Of a stretch of DNA of 64,000 nucleotides, positions 19,601 to 29,624 are shown piece after piece. A program made the translations under genes and the position numbers. The stretch spans positions 1,906,501 to 1,970,500 of the forward strand of contig CP009416.1 of NCBI GenBank assembly GCA_000818095.1. The letters are read 5' to 3'. Below the pieces are notes generated by a model. The model did no database searches and was not told where the DNA came from. It worked only from the letters and a program-made list of their open reading frames with translations. Position 1 is the first letter of the stretch. Each line of letters starts with the position of its first letter. The DNA is from Jeotgalibacillus malaysiensis. GTDB taxonomy: Bacteria > Bacillota > Bacilli > Bacillales > Jeotgalibacillaceae.

Positions 19601-20890
19601 TTAATAGACTGACGTATTTTCAGATGTGTTTTCAAGAATTTCTTTAACACGCTGCAGGAATCTGCCGCAAACAAGCCCGTCAAGCACGCGGTGATCTAGT
19701 GATAGACATAGATTAACCATATCACGGACTGCAATCATCCCGTTATTCATCACGACAGGACGCTTCACAATCGACTCAACCTGCAAAATTGCAGCCTGCG
19801 GGTGATTGATAATTCCCATAGACTGAACAGAACCAAATGAACCGGTATTATTAACCGTAAATGTTCCGCCCTGCATCTCCTCAGACTTCAACTTGCCTGC
19901 GCGAACTTTGCCTGCAAGCTCATTGATCTCACGTCCGATTCCTTTGATTGTTTTTTCGTCTGCATGTTTAATAACAGGAACGAAAAGTGCATCATCTGTT
20001 GCTACAGCAATTGAAATATTAATATCTTTCTTCTGAATAATCTTATCTCCTGCCCACATTGAATTCATCTGAGGGAATTCCTTAAGGGCCTGTGCTACTG
20101 CTTTTACAAAGAAAGCAAAATAAGTAATATTGAAACCTTCTTTTTGCTTAAAGTCCCCTTTAATTGAATCACGATATTGAACAAGATTCGTTACATCCAC
20201 TTCCATCATTGTCCATGCATGAGGTGCCTCGTGCTTGCTTTTTAGCATATTACTTGCAATTGCTTTTCTGACACCTGTAACCGGAATTTCAATGTCGCCC
20301 GGTGCAGACTGGATATTTTGTGCCGGTGCAGGAGCAGAAGCTTTTGCAGCAGGTGCAGTTTTTACTTCTTCAGCTGGTGTTTCACGCACTTCTTCCTTAG
20401 CTTTCGGCATTTCACCAGAGTCAATGATCTTTTGAAGGTCTTTTCTTGTAATTCTGCCTTCTTTTCCTGATCCTTCAACTAGCGACAGATCAATTCCATG
20501 TTCCTGTGACATTTTCATCACAGCAGGAGAATATCTGACATTTGATTTTTTAGGCTCTGACTTTTGTGCTGGCGCAGCCTGCTTCTGATCAGCAGTTTCA
20601 GAAGATTTTTCTTCAGGCTCTGACGGTGTTTCTTCAGCTGGTCCGCCGCCTTCTACTTCAATTGAACAGATTACCTCGCCAACTTCAAGCGTATCACCTT
20701 CACTTGCAATCAGCTCTTTGATTACCCCTGTGAAAGAGGATGGCACTTCTGCGTTTACTTTATCTGTATTCACTTCAGCAATTGGGTCATATTTATTTAC
20801 AGTATCTCCCGGCTGTACAAGCCATTTTTCAATCGTACCTTCTGTAACTGACTCACCAAGCTGAGGCATCGTCATTTTTTCAATACCCAA
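19601..20890 (-). CDS. bkdB: Branched-chain 2-oxo acid dehydrogenase E2 (lipoamide acyltransferase)
   Basis: Core subunit of the BKD complex; transfers branched acyl groups to CoA. Domains: lipoyl domain with the modified lysine in EVNTDKVNAEVPS (about residue 43), an Ala/Pro/Glu-rich linker, the E1/E3-binding domain VRYSPAVMKMSQEHGIDL, a second linker, and the catalytic domain ending in SLDHRVLDG (active-site His). 429 residues. The start codon is TTG, 8 nt after AAAGGAGG. Last gene of the operon. Confidence 0.96.
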   Translation of the reverse strand: MGIEKMTMPQLGESVTEGTIEKWLVQPGDTVNKYDPIAEVNTDKVNAEVPSSFTGVIKELIASEGDTLEVGEVICSIEVEGGGPAEETPSEPEEKSSETADQKQAAPAQKSEPKKSNVRYSPAVMKMSQEHGIDLSLVEGSGKEGRITRKDLQKIIDSGEMPKAKEEVRETPAEEVKTAPAAKASAPAPAQNIQSAPGDIEIPVTGVRKAIASNMLKSKHEAPHAWTMMEVDVTNLVQYRDSIKGDFKQKEGFNITYFAFFVKAVAQALKEFPQMNSMWAGDKIIQKKDINISIAVATDDALFVPVIKHADEKTIKGIGREINELAGKVRAGKLKSEEMQGGTFTVNNTGSFGSVQSMGIINHPQAAILQVESIVKRPVVMNNGMIAVRDMVNLCLSLDHRVLDGLVCGRFLQRVKEILENTSENTSVY

Positions 20891-20911
20891 GGAAATAGCC
20901 TCCTTTTATGT

Positions 20912-21895
20912 TTAGTATTCAGCAAGTTCTTTCATTGCTTTTTCTACTTTATCAGGATTCACCATAAAGAATTTTTCCATTGTCGGCGCGTAAGGCATTG
21001 CCGGCACATCAGGTCCTGCAAGACGCATGATTGGCGCGTCCAGATCAAATAGACAGTTTTCTGCAATAATGGCAGAAACCTCACCCATAATGCTGCCTTC
21101 TTTTGTATCTTCTGTTAACAGAAGTACTTTTCCTGTTTTTGAAGCAGCTTCAATGATTGCTTCTTTATCAAGCGGATAAATTGTGCGCAGGTCCAGTACG
21201 TGAACACTGTAACCATCTTCTGCAAGACGTTCAGCTGCCTGCAGGGCAAAATGAACGCAGAGCCCGTAAGTGATAACTGTAATGTCTTCACCTTCACGTT
21301 TTACATCTGCTTTACCAATTTCAATTGTGTAATCCTCATCAGGCACTTCACCTTTGATCAGGCGGTAGGCACGCTTATGCTCAAAGAACATAACAGGATC
21401 ATCATCACGAATCGCAGCCTTTAAAAGTCCTTTTACATCGTGAGGCGTAGATGGCATCACAATTTTCAGTCCAGGCTGATTTGCAAATACAGCTTCTACT
21501 GACTGGGAGTGGTAAAGTGCACCGTGAACACCGCCGCCATAAGGTGCACGGATGACCATTGGACAGCTCCAGTCATTGTTCGATCGATAGCGGATCTTTG
21601 CTGCTTCTGAAATAATCTGGTTCACAGCAGGCATAATAAAGTCTGCAAACTGCATCTCAGCGATCGGACGCATACCATACATTGCAGCACCAATACCCAC
21701 TCCAGCGATTGCTGATTCAGCAAGCGGTGTATCAATGACGCGATCTTCACCGAACTGATCATATAATCCGTTGGTCGCTTTAAATACGCCACCTTTTTTC
21801 CCTACATCTTCTCCAAGGACAAACACGCGCTCGTCCCGTTCCATTTCTTCTTTCATTGCTAATGTAACAGCGTCAATATATGACATTACCGGCAT
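20912..21895 (-). CDS. bkdAB: Branched-chain 2-oxo acid dehydrogenase E1 beta
   Basis: Beta chain of the thiamine-dependent decarboxylase component. The 327-residue protein has FVLGEDVGKKGGVFKATNGL, the DTPLAESAIAGVGIGAAMYG region with the thiamine-activating glutamate, the RAPYGGGVHGALYHSQS phosphorylation-loop-like segment and the swivel domain. It follows bkdAA with a 14-bp gap and pairs with it as an alpha2beta2 tetramer. Confidence 0.96.
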   Translation of the reverse strand: MPVMSYIDAVTLAMKEEMERDERVFVLGEDVGKKGGVFKATNGLYDQFGEDRVIDTPLAESAIAGVGIGAAMYGMRPIAEMQFADFIMPAVNQIISEAAKIRYRSNNDWSCPMVIRAPYGGGVHGALYHSQSVEAVFANQPGLKIVMPSTPHDVKGLLKAAIRDDDPVMFFEHKRAYRLIKGEVPDEDYTIEIGKADVKREGEDITVITYGLCVHFALQAAERLAEDGYSVHVLDLRTIYPLDKEAIIEAASKTGKVLLLTEDTKEGSIMGEVSAIIAENCLFDLDAPIMRLAGPDVPAMPYAPTMEKFFMVNPDKVEKAMKELAEY

Positions 21896-21909
21896 CGGTT
21901 TATCCTCCC

Positions 21910-22908
21910 TTATTCTTGTTCTGCGTATACGTATTTTAATGCAGATTCCGGATCAGCGTAAGGCGCCTGTTCTGCATAATCTGTTGCTTCATTAACTTCT
22001 TTCATAATACGGTCATTAATTTCTTTTTCAAGCGCATCATCCATTACACCGTTTTCCTTCAGGTAAGCACCAAACGTAATAATCGGGTCAAGTGACTTCG
22101 CTTTTGCCACTTCATCCGGAGAGCGGTAAGCACGGTCGTCATCATCAGATGAGTGGGCAGTTAATCGGTATGATACAGTTTCAACAAGTGTTGGTCCTTC
22201 TCCGCGACGGCCTCTGTCAGCTGCTTCTTTCACAGCCTTATAGACTTCAAGCGGATCATTTCCATCTACTGTAATACCAGGCATTCCGTAGCCGATTGCA
22301 CGGTCTGATACATTTTCACATGCAAGCTGCTTTTCGATCGGTACTGAGATTGCATATTTATTATTTTCACACATGAAAATAACCGGCAATTTATGTACCC
22401 CTGCAAAGTTTGCACCTTCATGAAAATCACCCTGGTTCGATGAGCCTTCACCAAACGTTACAAATGTCACAAGATCCTTTTTCTCCATCTTTCCTGCAAG
22501 TGCAAGACCTACAGCATGGGGAACCTGAGTCGTAACAGGTGAAGAACCCGTTACAATACGTTTTGCTTTATGGCCGAAGTGTCCCGGCATCTGACGGCCG
22601 CCAGAGTTCGGATCTTCAGCTTTTGCAAAGCCTGAAAGCATTAATTCGCGTGCTGTCATACCAAAGTGCAACACTACGCCCATGTCTCTGTAGTAAGGCA
22701 GTGCAAAGTCTTTTTCCGTATCAAGTGCATACGCAGCACCAACCTGAGCTGCTTCCTGTCCCTGACATGAGATAACAAAAGGAATTTTACCTGATCTGTT
22801 TAATAGCCACATACGCTCATCAATACGTCTGGCCATTAACATCGTTTCATATATTTTCAGTACATCTTCATTAGATAAACCTAATTCTTCATGACGTGAT
22901 TTTGTCAT
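21910..22908 (-). CDS. bkdAA: Branched-chain 2-oxo acid dehydrogenase E1 alpha
   Basis: Binds thiamine diphosphate and decarboxylates 2-oxoisovalerate, 2-oxoisocaproate and 2-oxo-3-methylvalerate. The ThDP motif GEGSSNQGDFHEGANFAGVHKLPVIF-type region (GDG-like GEGSSNQGD ... N) and MCENNKYAIS are clear, with RLTAHSSDDDDRAYRS after it. I start it at ATG 22908 (MTKSRHEE, 332 residues) because AGGAGG lies 11 nt upstream; the ATG at 22929 has no ribosome site. Confidence 0.95.
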   Translation of the reverse strand: MTKSRHEELGLSNEDVLKIYETMLMARRIDERMWLLNRSGKIPFVISCQGQEAAQVGAAYALDTEKDFALPYYRDMGVVLHFGMTARELMLSGFAKAEDPNSGGRQMPGHFGHKAKRIVTGSSPVTTQVPHAVGLALAGKMEKKDLVTFVTFGEGSSNQGDFHEGANFAGVHKLPVIFMCENNKYAISVPIEKQLACENVSDRAIGYGMPGITVDGNDPLEVYKAVKEAADRGRRGEGPTLVETVSYRLTAHSSDDDDRAYRSPDEVAKAKSLDPIITFGAYLKENGVMDDALEKEINDRIMKEVNEATDYAEQAPYADPESALKYVYAEQE

Positions 22909-22929
22909 TGCGTTTTTCGCCTCCTGCAT

Positions 22930-24351
22930 TTAAGAATGAATTGCCTTTCCATCAACTGCTAAAGCTGCTTCCCCGATCGCTTCACTCAGTGTCGGGTGAG
23001 GGTGGATCGTCTGACCAACTTCCCAAGGCGTAGCATCAAGTACTCGTGCAAGGCCCGCTTCGGAAATCATATCAGTTACATGTGGTCCAATCATATGAAC
23101 ACCCAGAATATCGTTTGAAGCTTTATCTGCAACAATCTTTACAAAGCCATCTGACTTACCAAAAACCAGTGCTTTTCCAATCGCTTTAAATGGGAATTTC
23201 CCAATTTTCACATCATAGCCTTCATCTTTTGCCTGCTGCTCTGTTAGCCCTACACTTGCTGCTTCCGGACTGGAATAGATACATTTTGAAACGAGGCTGT
23301 AGTCGATTGGCTCGACATCCAGGTTCGCAATGTGCTCAACTGCATGAATACCTTCATGCGATGCAACATGTGCGAGCTGGAGACCACCAATCACATCACC
23401 AATTGCATAGATGTGTGACTCCTTCGTCTGGAGTTTATTGTTAACTTTAATAAATCCTTTTTCCACCTGAATATCAGTATTTTCTAAGCCGATTCCTTCA
23501 GTATTTGCACTTCTGCCTACTGAAACCAGAATTTTTTCTGCTTTATATTCAACCATTTCACCTTTGACTTCAGCTGAAATAGACGTTTCTTCACCCGTTT
23601 TAGCACTTTTCGCATCTACTTTAGCGTTAGTCACAATTGTAATGCCTTTTTTCTTTAGCAGCTTTTCCATTTCTTTAGAAACATCTGCATCCTCAGTAGG
23701 GATAATGCGATCCGCATACTCCAACACCGTTACCTCAACACCGAAGTCATTCAGCATAGAAGCCCACTCAATACCGATTACGCCCCCGCCAACAATTATG
23801 ATTGACTTTGGCAATTCTTCAAGCTCAAGCAATTCATCTGAACTTAATACGTATGTGCCGTCAATGTTAAGGTCTGGCAGTGAACGCGGTCTTGAGCCGG
23901 TTGCAATAATGACGTTTTTAGGTATGAGCATTTCATTTTCAGTACCATCAGTCATTTCAACTGATACTGTGCCTGGCATCGGAGAGAAAATAGAAGGTCC
24001 AAGAATTCTGCCGAATCCGTCAAAGACATCAATTTTCCCCTGCTTCATCAGGTGCTGAACACCCTTATGCAGCTGATCCACAATCGCCTGTTTACGCTTT
24101 TGGACCTTCGTAAAATTCAGGACTGCTTCACTGATTTCAACACCAAAATCATCTGCATTTTTAGCTGTCGCATAGACTTCTGCGCTTCTTAAAAGTGCTT
24201 TACTAGGGATACATCCACGGTGAAGACACGTTCCACCGATTTTACCTTTTTCAACTATTGCCGTTTTTAACCCCAGCTGGGAAGCTCTGATTGCTGCTAC
24301 ATAACCGCCAGTGCCCCCGCCAAGTATGACGAGATCGTATTCTTCTGCCAT
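22930..24351 (-). CDS. lpdV: Dihydrolipoamide dehydrogenase E3 of the BKD complex
   Basis: FAD flavoprotein that reoxidises the lipoyl groups with NAD+. FAD motif GGGTGGYVAAIRA at the N-terminus, redox-active disulfide in GGTCLHRGCIPSKALL, NAD motif GGGVIGIEWASML and the catalytic HPHPTLSEA near the C-terminus are present. 473 residues, normal length. It is the operon-specific E3 (LpdV type), judged by position between buk and bkdAA. Confidence 0.96.
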   Translation of the reverse strand: MAEEYDLVILGGGTGGYVAAIRASQLGLKTAIVEKGKIGGTCLHRGCIPSKALLRSAEVYATAKNADDFGVEISEAVLNFTKVQKRKQAIVDQLHKGVQHLMKQGKIDVFDGFGRILGPSIFSPMPGTVSVEMTDGTENEMLIPKNVIIATGSRPRSLPDLNIDGTYVLSSDELLELEELPKSIIIVGGGVIGIEWASMLNDFGVEVTVLEYADRIIPTEDADVSKEMEKLLKKKGITIVTNAKVDAKSAKTGEETSISAEVKGEMVEYKAEKILVSVGRSANTEGIGLENTDIQVEKGFIKVNNKLQTKESHIYAIGDVIGGLQLAHVASHEGIHAVEHIANLDVEPIDYSLVSKCIYSSPEAASVGLTEQQAKDEGYDVKIGKFPFKAIGKALVFGKSDGFVKIVADKASNDILGVHMIGPHVTDMISEAGLARVLDATPWEVGQTIHPHPTLSEAIGEAALAVDGKAIHS

Positions 24352-24362
24352 ATTAAAGCCTC

Positions 24363-25448
24363 CTAATCTGCTGAATAAACTTTTGCAGTTTCTTCGTTTC
24401 TGAGAACTCTCAGGGCACCTTCTGCTAGTGCCTGAAGCTCATTTTCTCCTGGCTGGACGATCACATCTGCAATCCAGTCCACCCGGTCGCTGATCAGTTC
24501 TACAAAACCCTTACCATAAGCAAGTCCACCGGTTAAAATAATCGCATCCGCTTTACCTTTAATAACTGCTGATGCTGCACCGATTTCTTTTGCAACCTGA
24601 TAAGCCATTGCGTTATATACCTTTTCAGCTTTTTTATCGCCTTTTTGAATCATCTGTTCAACTTTAACTGCATCATTGGTGCCAAGGTATCCGACAAGAC
24701 CACCCTGCCCAACGAGCATCTTCATAATTTCATCTCTGTAATAATCACCAGAAAAACAAAGTTCCACCAGATCTCCAGCCGGTACGGTTCCTGCCCGCTC
24801 CGGACTGAATGGTCCATCCCCGTGCAGTCCGTTATTTACATCAATGACCCTGCCATGATGGTGCACGCCAACAGTAATACCACCGCCCATATGCGTTACA
24901 ATAAAAGTTGATTCACTGTAAGGCTTTCCGAGCTCCTTGGCAACACGTCGCGCTACTGCTTTTTGATTCAGCGCATGAAAAATACTTTTGCGCTCGATTA
25001 AAGAAAACCCTGATACCCTTGCAGTGTCAGATAACTCATCGACAACAACAGGATCGACAATAAATGATGGAATATTAAGTCCCTGTGCAATCTCATAGGC
25101 AATAATGCCTCCAAGATTTGAAGCATGCTGCCCTGAGTACCCCTGTCTCAGATCTTTCAGCATTGCATCATTCACACTGTATGTTCCGCCTTCGATCGGT
25201 CTTAAAAGTCCGCCTCTTCCGCATACTGCATCAAGCTTTGAGACATTCATTCCTTCTTCATCGAGCGCTTCAAGAATTGTTTTCTTCCGGAACTGATATT
25301 GATCAATAATTTTTTCAAATTGATCAATTTCAGCTGTTTCATGACGAATCGTTTTCTCTAAAATCGCAGTTTCACTATCAAATACGCCAATTTTAGTTGA
25401 CGTTGAACCAGGATTAATGACTAAAATTCTGAATTGTTGATCCTGCAC
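24363..25448 (-). CDS. buk: Butyrate kinase
   Basis: Acetokinase-family enzyme making ATP from butyryl- or branched acyl-phosphate formed by Ptb. [16 protein letters not shown] at the N-terminus is the ASKHA phosphate-1 motif; [20 protein letters not shown] and [12 protein letters not shown] are the later family motifs. GTG 25448 is the likely start (361 residues), 7 nt after GGAGG; the longer frame to 25475 would overlap the preceding hairpin. Confidence 0.95.
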   Translation of the reverse strand: MQDQQFRILVINPGSTSTKIGVFDSETAILEKTIRHETAEIDQFEKIIDQYQFRKKTILEALDEEGMNVSKLDAVCGRGGLLRPIEGGTYSVNDAMLKDLRQGYSGQHASNLGGIIAYEIAQGLNIPSFIVDPVVVDELSDTARVSGFSLIERKSIFHALNQKAVARRVAKELGKPYSESTFIVTHMGGGITVGVHHHGRVIDVNNGLHGDGPFSPERAGTVPAGDLVELCFSGDYYRDEIMKMLVGQGGLVGYLGTNDAVKVEQMIQKGDKKAEKVYNAMAYQVAKEIGAASAVIKGKADAIILTGGLAYGKGFVELISDRVDWIADVIVQPGENELQALAEGALRVLRNEETAKVYSAD

Positions 25449-25475
25449 GTTATTCCCTCCATACTTACAAACCAA

Positions 25476-25496
25476 TGCACCTGAGATTCAGGTGCA
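25476..25496 (-). other. Hairpin between bcd and buk
   Basis: A 9-bp perfect stem (25476-25484 with 25488-25496), loop of three bases and no T run on the minus strand. Probably an mRNA stability or processing element rather than a terminator. Confidence 0.5.
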
Positions 25497-25509
25497 TCAG
25501 CATATTCAA

Positions 25510-26607
25510 TTATGATCTTCTGCTTAGAATATTATGTTCACTGCGCAAAAACTGGCTTCTTGATTTCGCCATGCTTGCAATGCGCTCTTCAGCCATGCGG
25601 TCAGCAGCAAGATAACTTGGCACGCCATCACGCTTAGCGATTTCAAATACGCGGGCTACATTATCATATACTTTTTCTACATTTTTCATTGCACGCTCGC
25701 GGTTATATCCGTATAATTCGTCAGCAACATTAATAACACCACCTGCATTAATTACATAATCAGGTGCATAGACAATGCCGCGCTCATGCAGAATATCTCC
25801 ATGTCTTGTTTCTTTCAGCTGGTTATTTGCAGCACCTGCGATCACATCCGCTTTTAATACCTCAAGTGTATTGTCATTAATAATTGCTCCGAGCGCACAT
25901 GGTGCAAAAATATCACAGTCAACACCGTAAATTTCATTCGGCTCAACAGCTTTTGCTCCAAATTCATCTACTGCGCGCTGTACTGATTCTTTGTTAATAT
26001 CAGTGACGATCAGCTTGGCACCTTCTTCGTGTAAATGACGGCAAAGTGTAAACGCTACGTTTCCTACACCCTGCACAGCAATTGTTTTCCCTTCAAGAGA
26101 ATCACTGCCGTAGGCTTCATTCGCTGCAGCTTTGATTCCGCGGTAAACTCCGTATGCTGTCACTGGAGAAGGGTTGCCTGATGAACCGAATGCTGGTGAG
26201 ATCCCTGTTACATAATCGGTCTCTTCGTGAATCAGGTCCATATCTTTAACAGTGGTCCCAACATCCTCAGCAGTGATATATCTTCCTGCAAGCCCCTGAA
26301 TGTAACGTCCGAACGCACGGAACATTTCTTCATTCTTGTCCTTTAGAGGATCTCCGATGATAACGGTTTTCCCCCCACCGAGATTCAGTCCTGCAGCAGC
26401 GTTTTTATATGTCATTCCTTTTGCAAGTCGCAGTGCATCTTCAATCGCATCTTCTTCAGAGTCATAAGTCCACATTCTTGTACCGCCAAGTGCAGGTCCA
26501 AGCGTAGTGTCATGAATTGCGATAATCGCTTTTAATCCAGAATTTTTATCCTGGCAGAATACCAGCTGTTCGTAATCATATTTCTCCATATAAGTAAATA
26601 GTTCCAT
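25510..26607 (-). CDS. bcd: Leucine dehydrogenase (branched-chain amino acid dehydrogenase)
   Basis: NAD-dependent oxidative deamination of leucine, valine and isoleucine to the 2-oxo acids used by the BKD complex. ALGGTRMW and [13 protein letters not shown] hold the substrate and catalytic lysines, followed by AEDVGTT, the Rossmann motif [10 protein letters not shown] and [15 protein letters not shown]. 365 residues, as in Bacillus LeuDH. Third gene of bkdR-ptb-bcd-buk-lpdV-bkdAA-bkdAB-bkdB. Confidence 0.97.
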   Translation of the reverse strand: MELFTYMEKYDYEQLVFCQDKNSGLKAIIAIHDTTLGPALGGTRMWTYDSEEDAIEDALRLAKGMTYKNAAAGLNLGGGKTVIIGDPLKDKNEEMFRAFGRYIQGLAGRYITAEDVGTTVKDMDLIHEETDYVTGISPAFGSSGNPSPVTAYGVYRGIKAAANEAYGSDSLEGKTIAVQGVGNVAFTLCRHLHEEGAKLIVTDINKESVQRAVDEFGAKAVEPNEIYGVDCDIFAPCALGAIINDNTLEVLKADVIAGAANNQLKETRHGDILHERGIVYAPDYVINAGGVINVADELYGYNRERAMKNVEKVYDNVARVFEIAKRDGVPSYLAADRMAEERIASMAKSRSQFLRSEHNILSRRS

Positions 26608-26626
26608 CGTAAAAGCCCCCTAAAAA

Positions 26627-27529
26627 TTAATATGATGTACAGATTGCAAGCGCGAGTGAATACAGCTTACTTTCTGCTGAATCAGCTCTTGAAGTCAGTA
26701 CAATCGGTGCTTTGGCACCTGAGATGACTGCTCCAACTTTGCTGTTACCAAAATACATTAATGATTTATATAAAATATTTCCCGCTTCAATTGATGGGAC
26801 AAGCAGGATATCTGCTTTACCCGCAGCCGGACCGGAAATGCCTTTATGTTCAGCAGCCTTTACTGAAATGGCATTATCGAGTGCGAGCGGCCCATCAATC
26901 ACGCAGCCTTTAATCTGGCCTCTCCGGTTCATTTGTGTCAGCGCCGCTGCATCAAGTGTGGCCTGCATGGCAGGGTTTATGGTTTCAACTGCCGCAAGAG
27001 GTGCGACAGATGGATTCTGTACGCCGGCACCGTGCGCAATTTTTACTGCGTTTTGAATAATTTGTACTTTTTGATTCAGATCAGGTGCGATATTCATTGC
27101 GGCATCAGTTATAAAAATACTTCTGTCAATCGCTGGCACTTCAAATAGTGCGACATGAGATAACACATTACCTGTTCTTAAGCCAACCTCTTTATTCAAT
27201 ACAGCTTTTAACAGAATTGATGTTTCAACATGTCCTTTCATCAATACACCTGCTTTACCTGAACTGACAAGCTTTACCGCTTCTAGTGCAGCATTCTGTG
27301 TATTTTCTGCGTGCTGAATGCTGATAGCAGGCTCAGTCAGATCAGGGAAAGACTCCTGAATCATGCTCGCAATCTTCTTTTCGTCTCCGACAAGGATAAA
27401 GCTTGCAAGGTTTTTTTCTACTGCCATGTGTACTGACTTTAATACTTCGTAATCTTCAGCTGATGCTACTGCGACAGTAGCTCCGGCTGCTGCTTCAGCT
27501 TTACTGAAGATCTCTTCAAAACGAACCAA
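26627..27529 (-). CDS. ptb: Phosphate butyryltransferase
   Basis: Exchanges CoA for phosphate on butyryl- and branched acyl-CoA, feeding Buk. PTA/PTB fold with ATVAVASAEDYEVL, GKAGVLMKGHVETSILLKAVL, SHVALFEVPAIDRSIFITDAAMN-type core (FITDAAMN) and GPLALDNAIS. TTG 27529 is the likely start (300 residues), 7 nt after AAAGGAG and only 1 nt after the bkdR stop. A frame extended to 27568 would run into bkdR. There is therefore no room for a separate ptb promoter here, unlike the separate sigma-54 promoter described upstream of ptb in B. subtilis. Confidence 0.94.
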   Translation of the reverse strand: MVRFEEIFSKAEAAAGATVAVASAEDYEVLKSVHMAVEKNLASFILVGDEKKIASMIQESFPDLTEPAISIQHAENTQNAALEAVKLVSSGKAGVLMKGHVETSILLKAVLNKEVGLRTGNVLSHVALFEVPAIDRSIFITDAAMNIAPDLNQKVQIIQNAVKIAHGAGVQNPSVAPLAAVETINPAMQATLDAAALTQMNRRGQIKGCVIDGPLALDNAISVKAAEHKGISGPAAGKADILLVPSIEAGNILYKSLMYFGNSKVGAVISGAKAPIVLTSRADSAESKLYSLALAICTSY

Positions 27530-27530
27530 A

Positions 27531-29546
27531 CTATCCACTCCTTTCTGATTCCACCTGGTACTTCTCAATTTTGTAATACAGATTTCTAATTGAAATGTCG
27601 AGTTCCTTCGCAGTAGCAGTCTTATTCCCGTTATGTTTTCTTAACGTCTGTTCAATGATTTCTTTTTCAACATTTTCAAGCTGCTCAGCTAAAGGTCCGT
27701 TCAATTCTCGCTTGAACGTCTGCTCACTCTGAAGCGGAATCAGATGTTTTTGCTCGATTACTTCTTCTTTTTGATCCATAAAAATCATGGCTCTGCTCAA
27801 AACATTCTCAAGTTCTCTTACGTTTCCTGGCCATTCATATTCAGTCAGCTGCCCGAGTGCATCTTTTGAAATCCCTTTGACTGTTCTGCCAAATGATTGA
27901 TTCAGCTTTAAGATAAGCCGGTCGCATATCACAGGGATATCCTGCTTATGAGACCGGAGCGGTGGTAATTGAAGTGTCAGCCTCGAAAGATAATAATACA
28001 GTTCTTCTGAAAATTGGCCTTTGGCAATCGCTCTCTCAAGGTTGATGTGTGATGCTGTAATCACTCTCGCCTTGAGTTTGATCATTTCATGACTGCCCTG
28101 TTTTTTAATCTCTTTTGATTTAAGGGCTTCAAGCAGCCTATGCTGTGCTTCTATACTCAGCTCGCCTATTTCATCAAGAAAAACTGTCCCTTCACCTGCC
28201 TGGACAAATAACCCGTCCGATTCTTCCGTACCAAAAAGTGTATCAAGCAAAAAGGCAGCGGGCATACTGCCGCAATTTATACGCAAAAACGAATTATACT
28301 TCCGTTCACTGCCATTATGAATGGCATTAGCAAACAGCTCTTTCCCACTCCCTTGTTCACCACGGAGCAGAACCGTTGTATTGGTTTTAGATGCGACTTT
28401 TGCCTGTTCCGTTACAAGAAGGATCTCATCTGAATTACCTAAAATATCTTCAAATGTATATTTCGCTTCTAGCGACCTGATAATTCTTCTTGCGCGGTCA
28501 AGTTCACTCGTCAGTTGATGAATTTCCGACAGGTCATGAATCACACCCACACTGCCTTTCAGCTGACCGTTCACAATGATTGGTGCTACATTTACTGCCA
28601 CTTCTTTTCTATTAGGCCCTACTACCATTTTCACGCCGCGTACAGGACGCCTCGTCTTAAGTACCTGCATATGCATACTTTCACCTTCAGAGATGTCCGC
28701 TTCTGCAGGCTGATTGATCACTTCTGCTTCAGTGAGACCTGTCAGCCTTGTATAAGCTCTGTTGATCATCAGACCCCGGCCCTGTTCATCTACAACAGAT
28801 ATCGCATCGTCGCTCGATTGAATAATCGCCTCTAACATCGTCTGAATTTCTTTTAGGTTTGTCATTTCCTCAGCCAGGTTGACGACTTCTGTAATATCCT
28901 TGAAAACAGCAAATGCTCCAATTACTTCGCCTGTCTCGTTCACCATCGGAATTCTAGTTGTCACAACCTTCATTCCGTTATCAAGCATCAGCTCCTGATT
29001 ATTCTCAGCACGTCCAGTTTCGATAATTCTTGGAAGTCCGCTTAAAGGCACTACCTGATAGATCGACTGATGTAACGCTTTATCTTTGTTGATACCAATC
29101 ATTTCTGCAGCCCGATCGTTAAACAAAATAATCCGATGATCGCAGTCAATGCCGATCATACCGTCATGTGTCGAATTCATTGCGAGTTCTCTTATGTAAG
29201 AATCATGCTCCAGGTGAGAAATCAGTGATTCTTTTTCAGTTAACAGCTGGTATACCAGAGAAGCAACACTTCCGGGAATTAATACCGTCTTTCGTGACCT
29301 GGCTTCCCGCAGCTGGTCAAAAGTTTCCTGATCACCTGTCACATCAATGATGATATCTGTCTGATCACTTAAATACTTTCTCCAGTCCTGTCCAGTTTCA
29401 ATCTCTAATGATTGTGCCAAAGTAAGACCCGGTGCCTGTGGATCATGGTCAACCACTGCATACACCTGAAAAGCATCACTTTCGGCCATCACCTGCAACA
29501 GGGCTACACCTCCACGCCCGGCTCCGACAATCAGCACTTTTTGCAA
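27531..29546 (-). CDS. bkdR: BkdR-like regulator of the sigma-54 activator family, lacking GAFTGA
   Basis: A 671-residue regulator. Order: N-terminal Rossmann-like domain (VLIVGAGRGGVALLQVM, about residues 1-110), two PAS domains (about 118-225 and 235-345), AAA+ domain (about 365-590) and a Fis-type HTH (KHNGNKTATAKELDISIRNL) at the end. Walker A is GEQGSGKE and Walker B GTVFLDEIGEL. The L1 loop is shortened: LFGTEESDGLFVQAGEGT replaces the usual stretch holding GAFTGA. In the usual FREDLYYRL segment the sequence is FSEELYYYL, so both arginines are lost. Contact with sigma-54 and normal ATPase seem unlikely. The TTG start lies after AAGGAAGG. Likely senses branched-chain metabolites. Confidence 0.88.
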   Translation of the reverse strand: MQKVLIVGAGRGGVALLQVMAESDAFQVYAVVDHDPQAPGLTLAQSLEIETGQDWRKYLSDQTDIIIDVTGDQETFDQLREARSRKTVLIPGSVASLVYQLLTEKESLISHLEHDSYIRELAMNSTHDGMIGIDCDHRIILFNDRAAEMIGINKDKALHQSIYQVVPLSGLPRIIETGRAENNQELMLDNGMKVVTTRIPMVNETGEVIGAFAVFKDITEVVNLAEEMTNLKEIQTMLEAIIQSSDDAISVVDEQGRGLMINRAYTRLTGLTEAEVINQPAEADISEGESMHMQVLKTRRPVRGVKMVVGPNRKEVAVNVAPIIVNGQLKGSVGVIHDLSEIHQLTSELDRARRIIRSLEAKYTFEDILGNSDEILLVTEQAKVASKTNTTVLLRGEQGSGKELFANAIHNGSERKYNSFLRINCGSMPAAFLLDTLFGTEESDGLFVQAGEGTVFLDEIGELSIEAQHRLLEALKSKEIKKQGSHEMIKLKARVITASHINLERAIAKGQFSEELYYYLSRLTLQLPPLRSHKQDIPVICDRLILKLNQSFGRTVKGISKDALGQLTEYEWPGNVRELENVLSRAMIFMDQKEEVIEQKHLIPLQSEQTFKRELNGPLAEQLENVEKEIIEQTLRKHNGNKTATAKELDISIRNLYYKIEKYQVESERSG

Positions 29547-29595
29547 TATATTTCATCCTTCCTTATTTTTCACGCAATATCTTGCAACCTCCTAC

Positions 29596-29624
29596 ATTGT
29601 ACATGAAAGCCCTTTCCTTGACAA
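29596..29624 (-). promoter_or_regulatory. Sigma-A-type promoter of the bkdR-ptb-bkd operon
   Basis: On the minus strand TTGTCA (29624-29619), exactly 17 bp, TACAAT (29601-29596). No -24/-12 (GG/GC) element was seen in the gap. Confidence 0.75.
29603..29617. promoter_or_regulatory. Near-match catabolite-responsive element (cre)
   Basis: ATGAAAGCCCTTTCC matches the CcpA consensus WTGNAANCGNWNNCW except in the central G and the last base. It fills the spacer of the bkdR promoter, an ideal place for repression by sugar. Confidence 0.45.
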
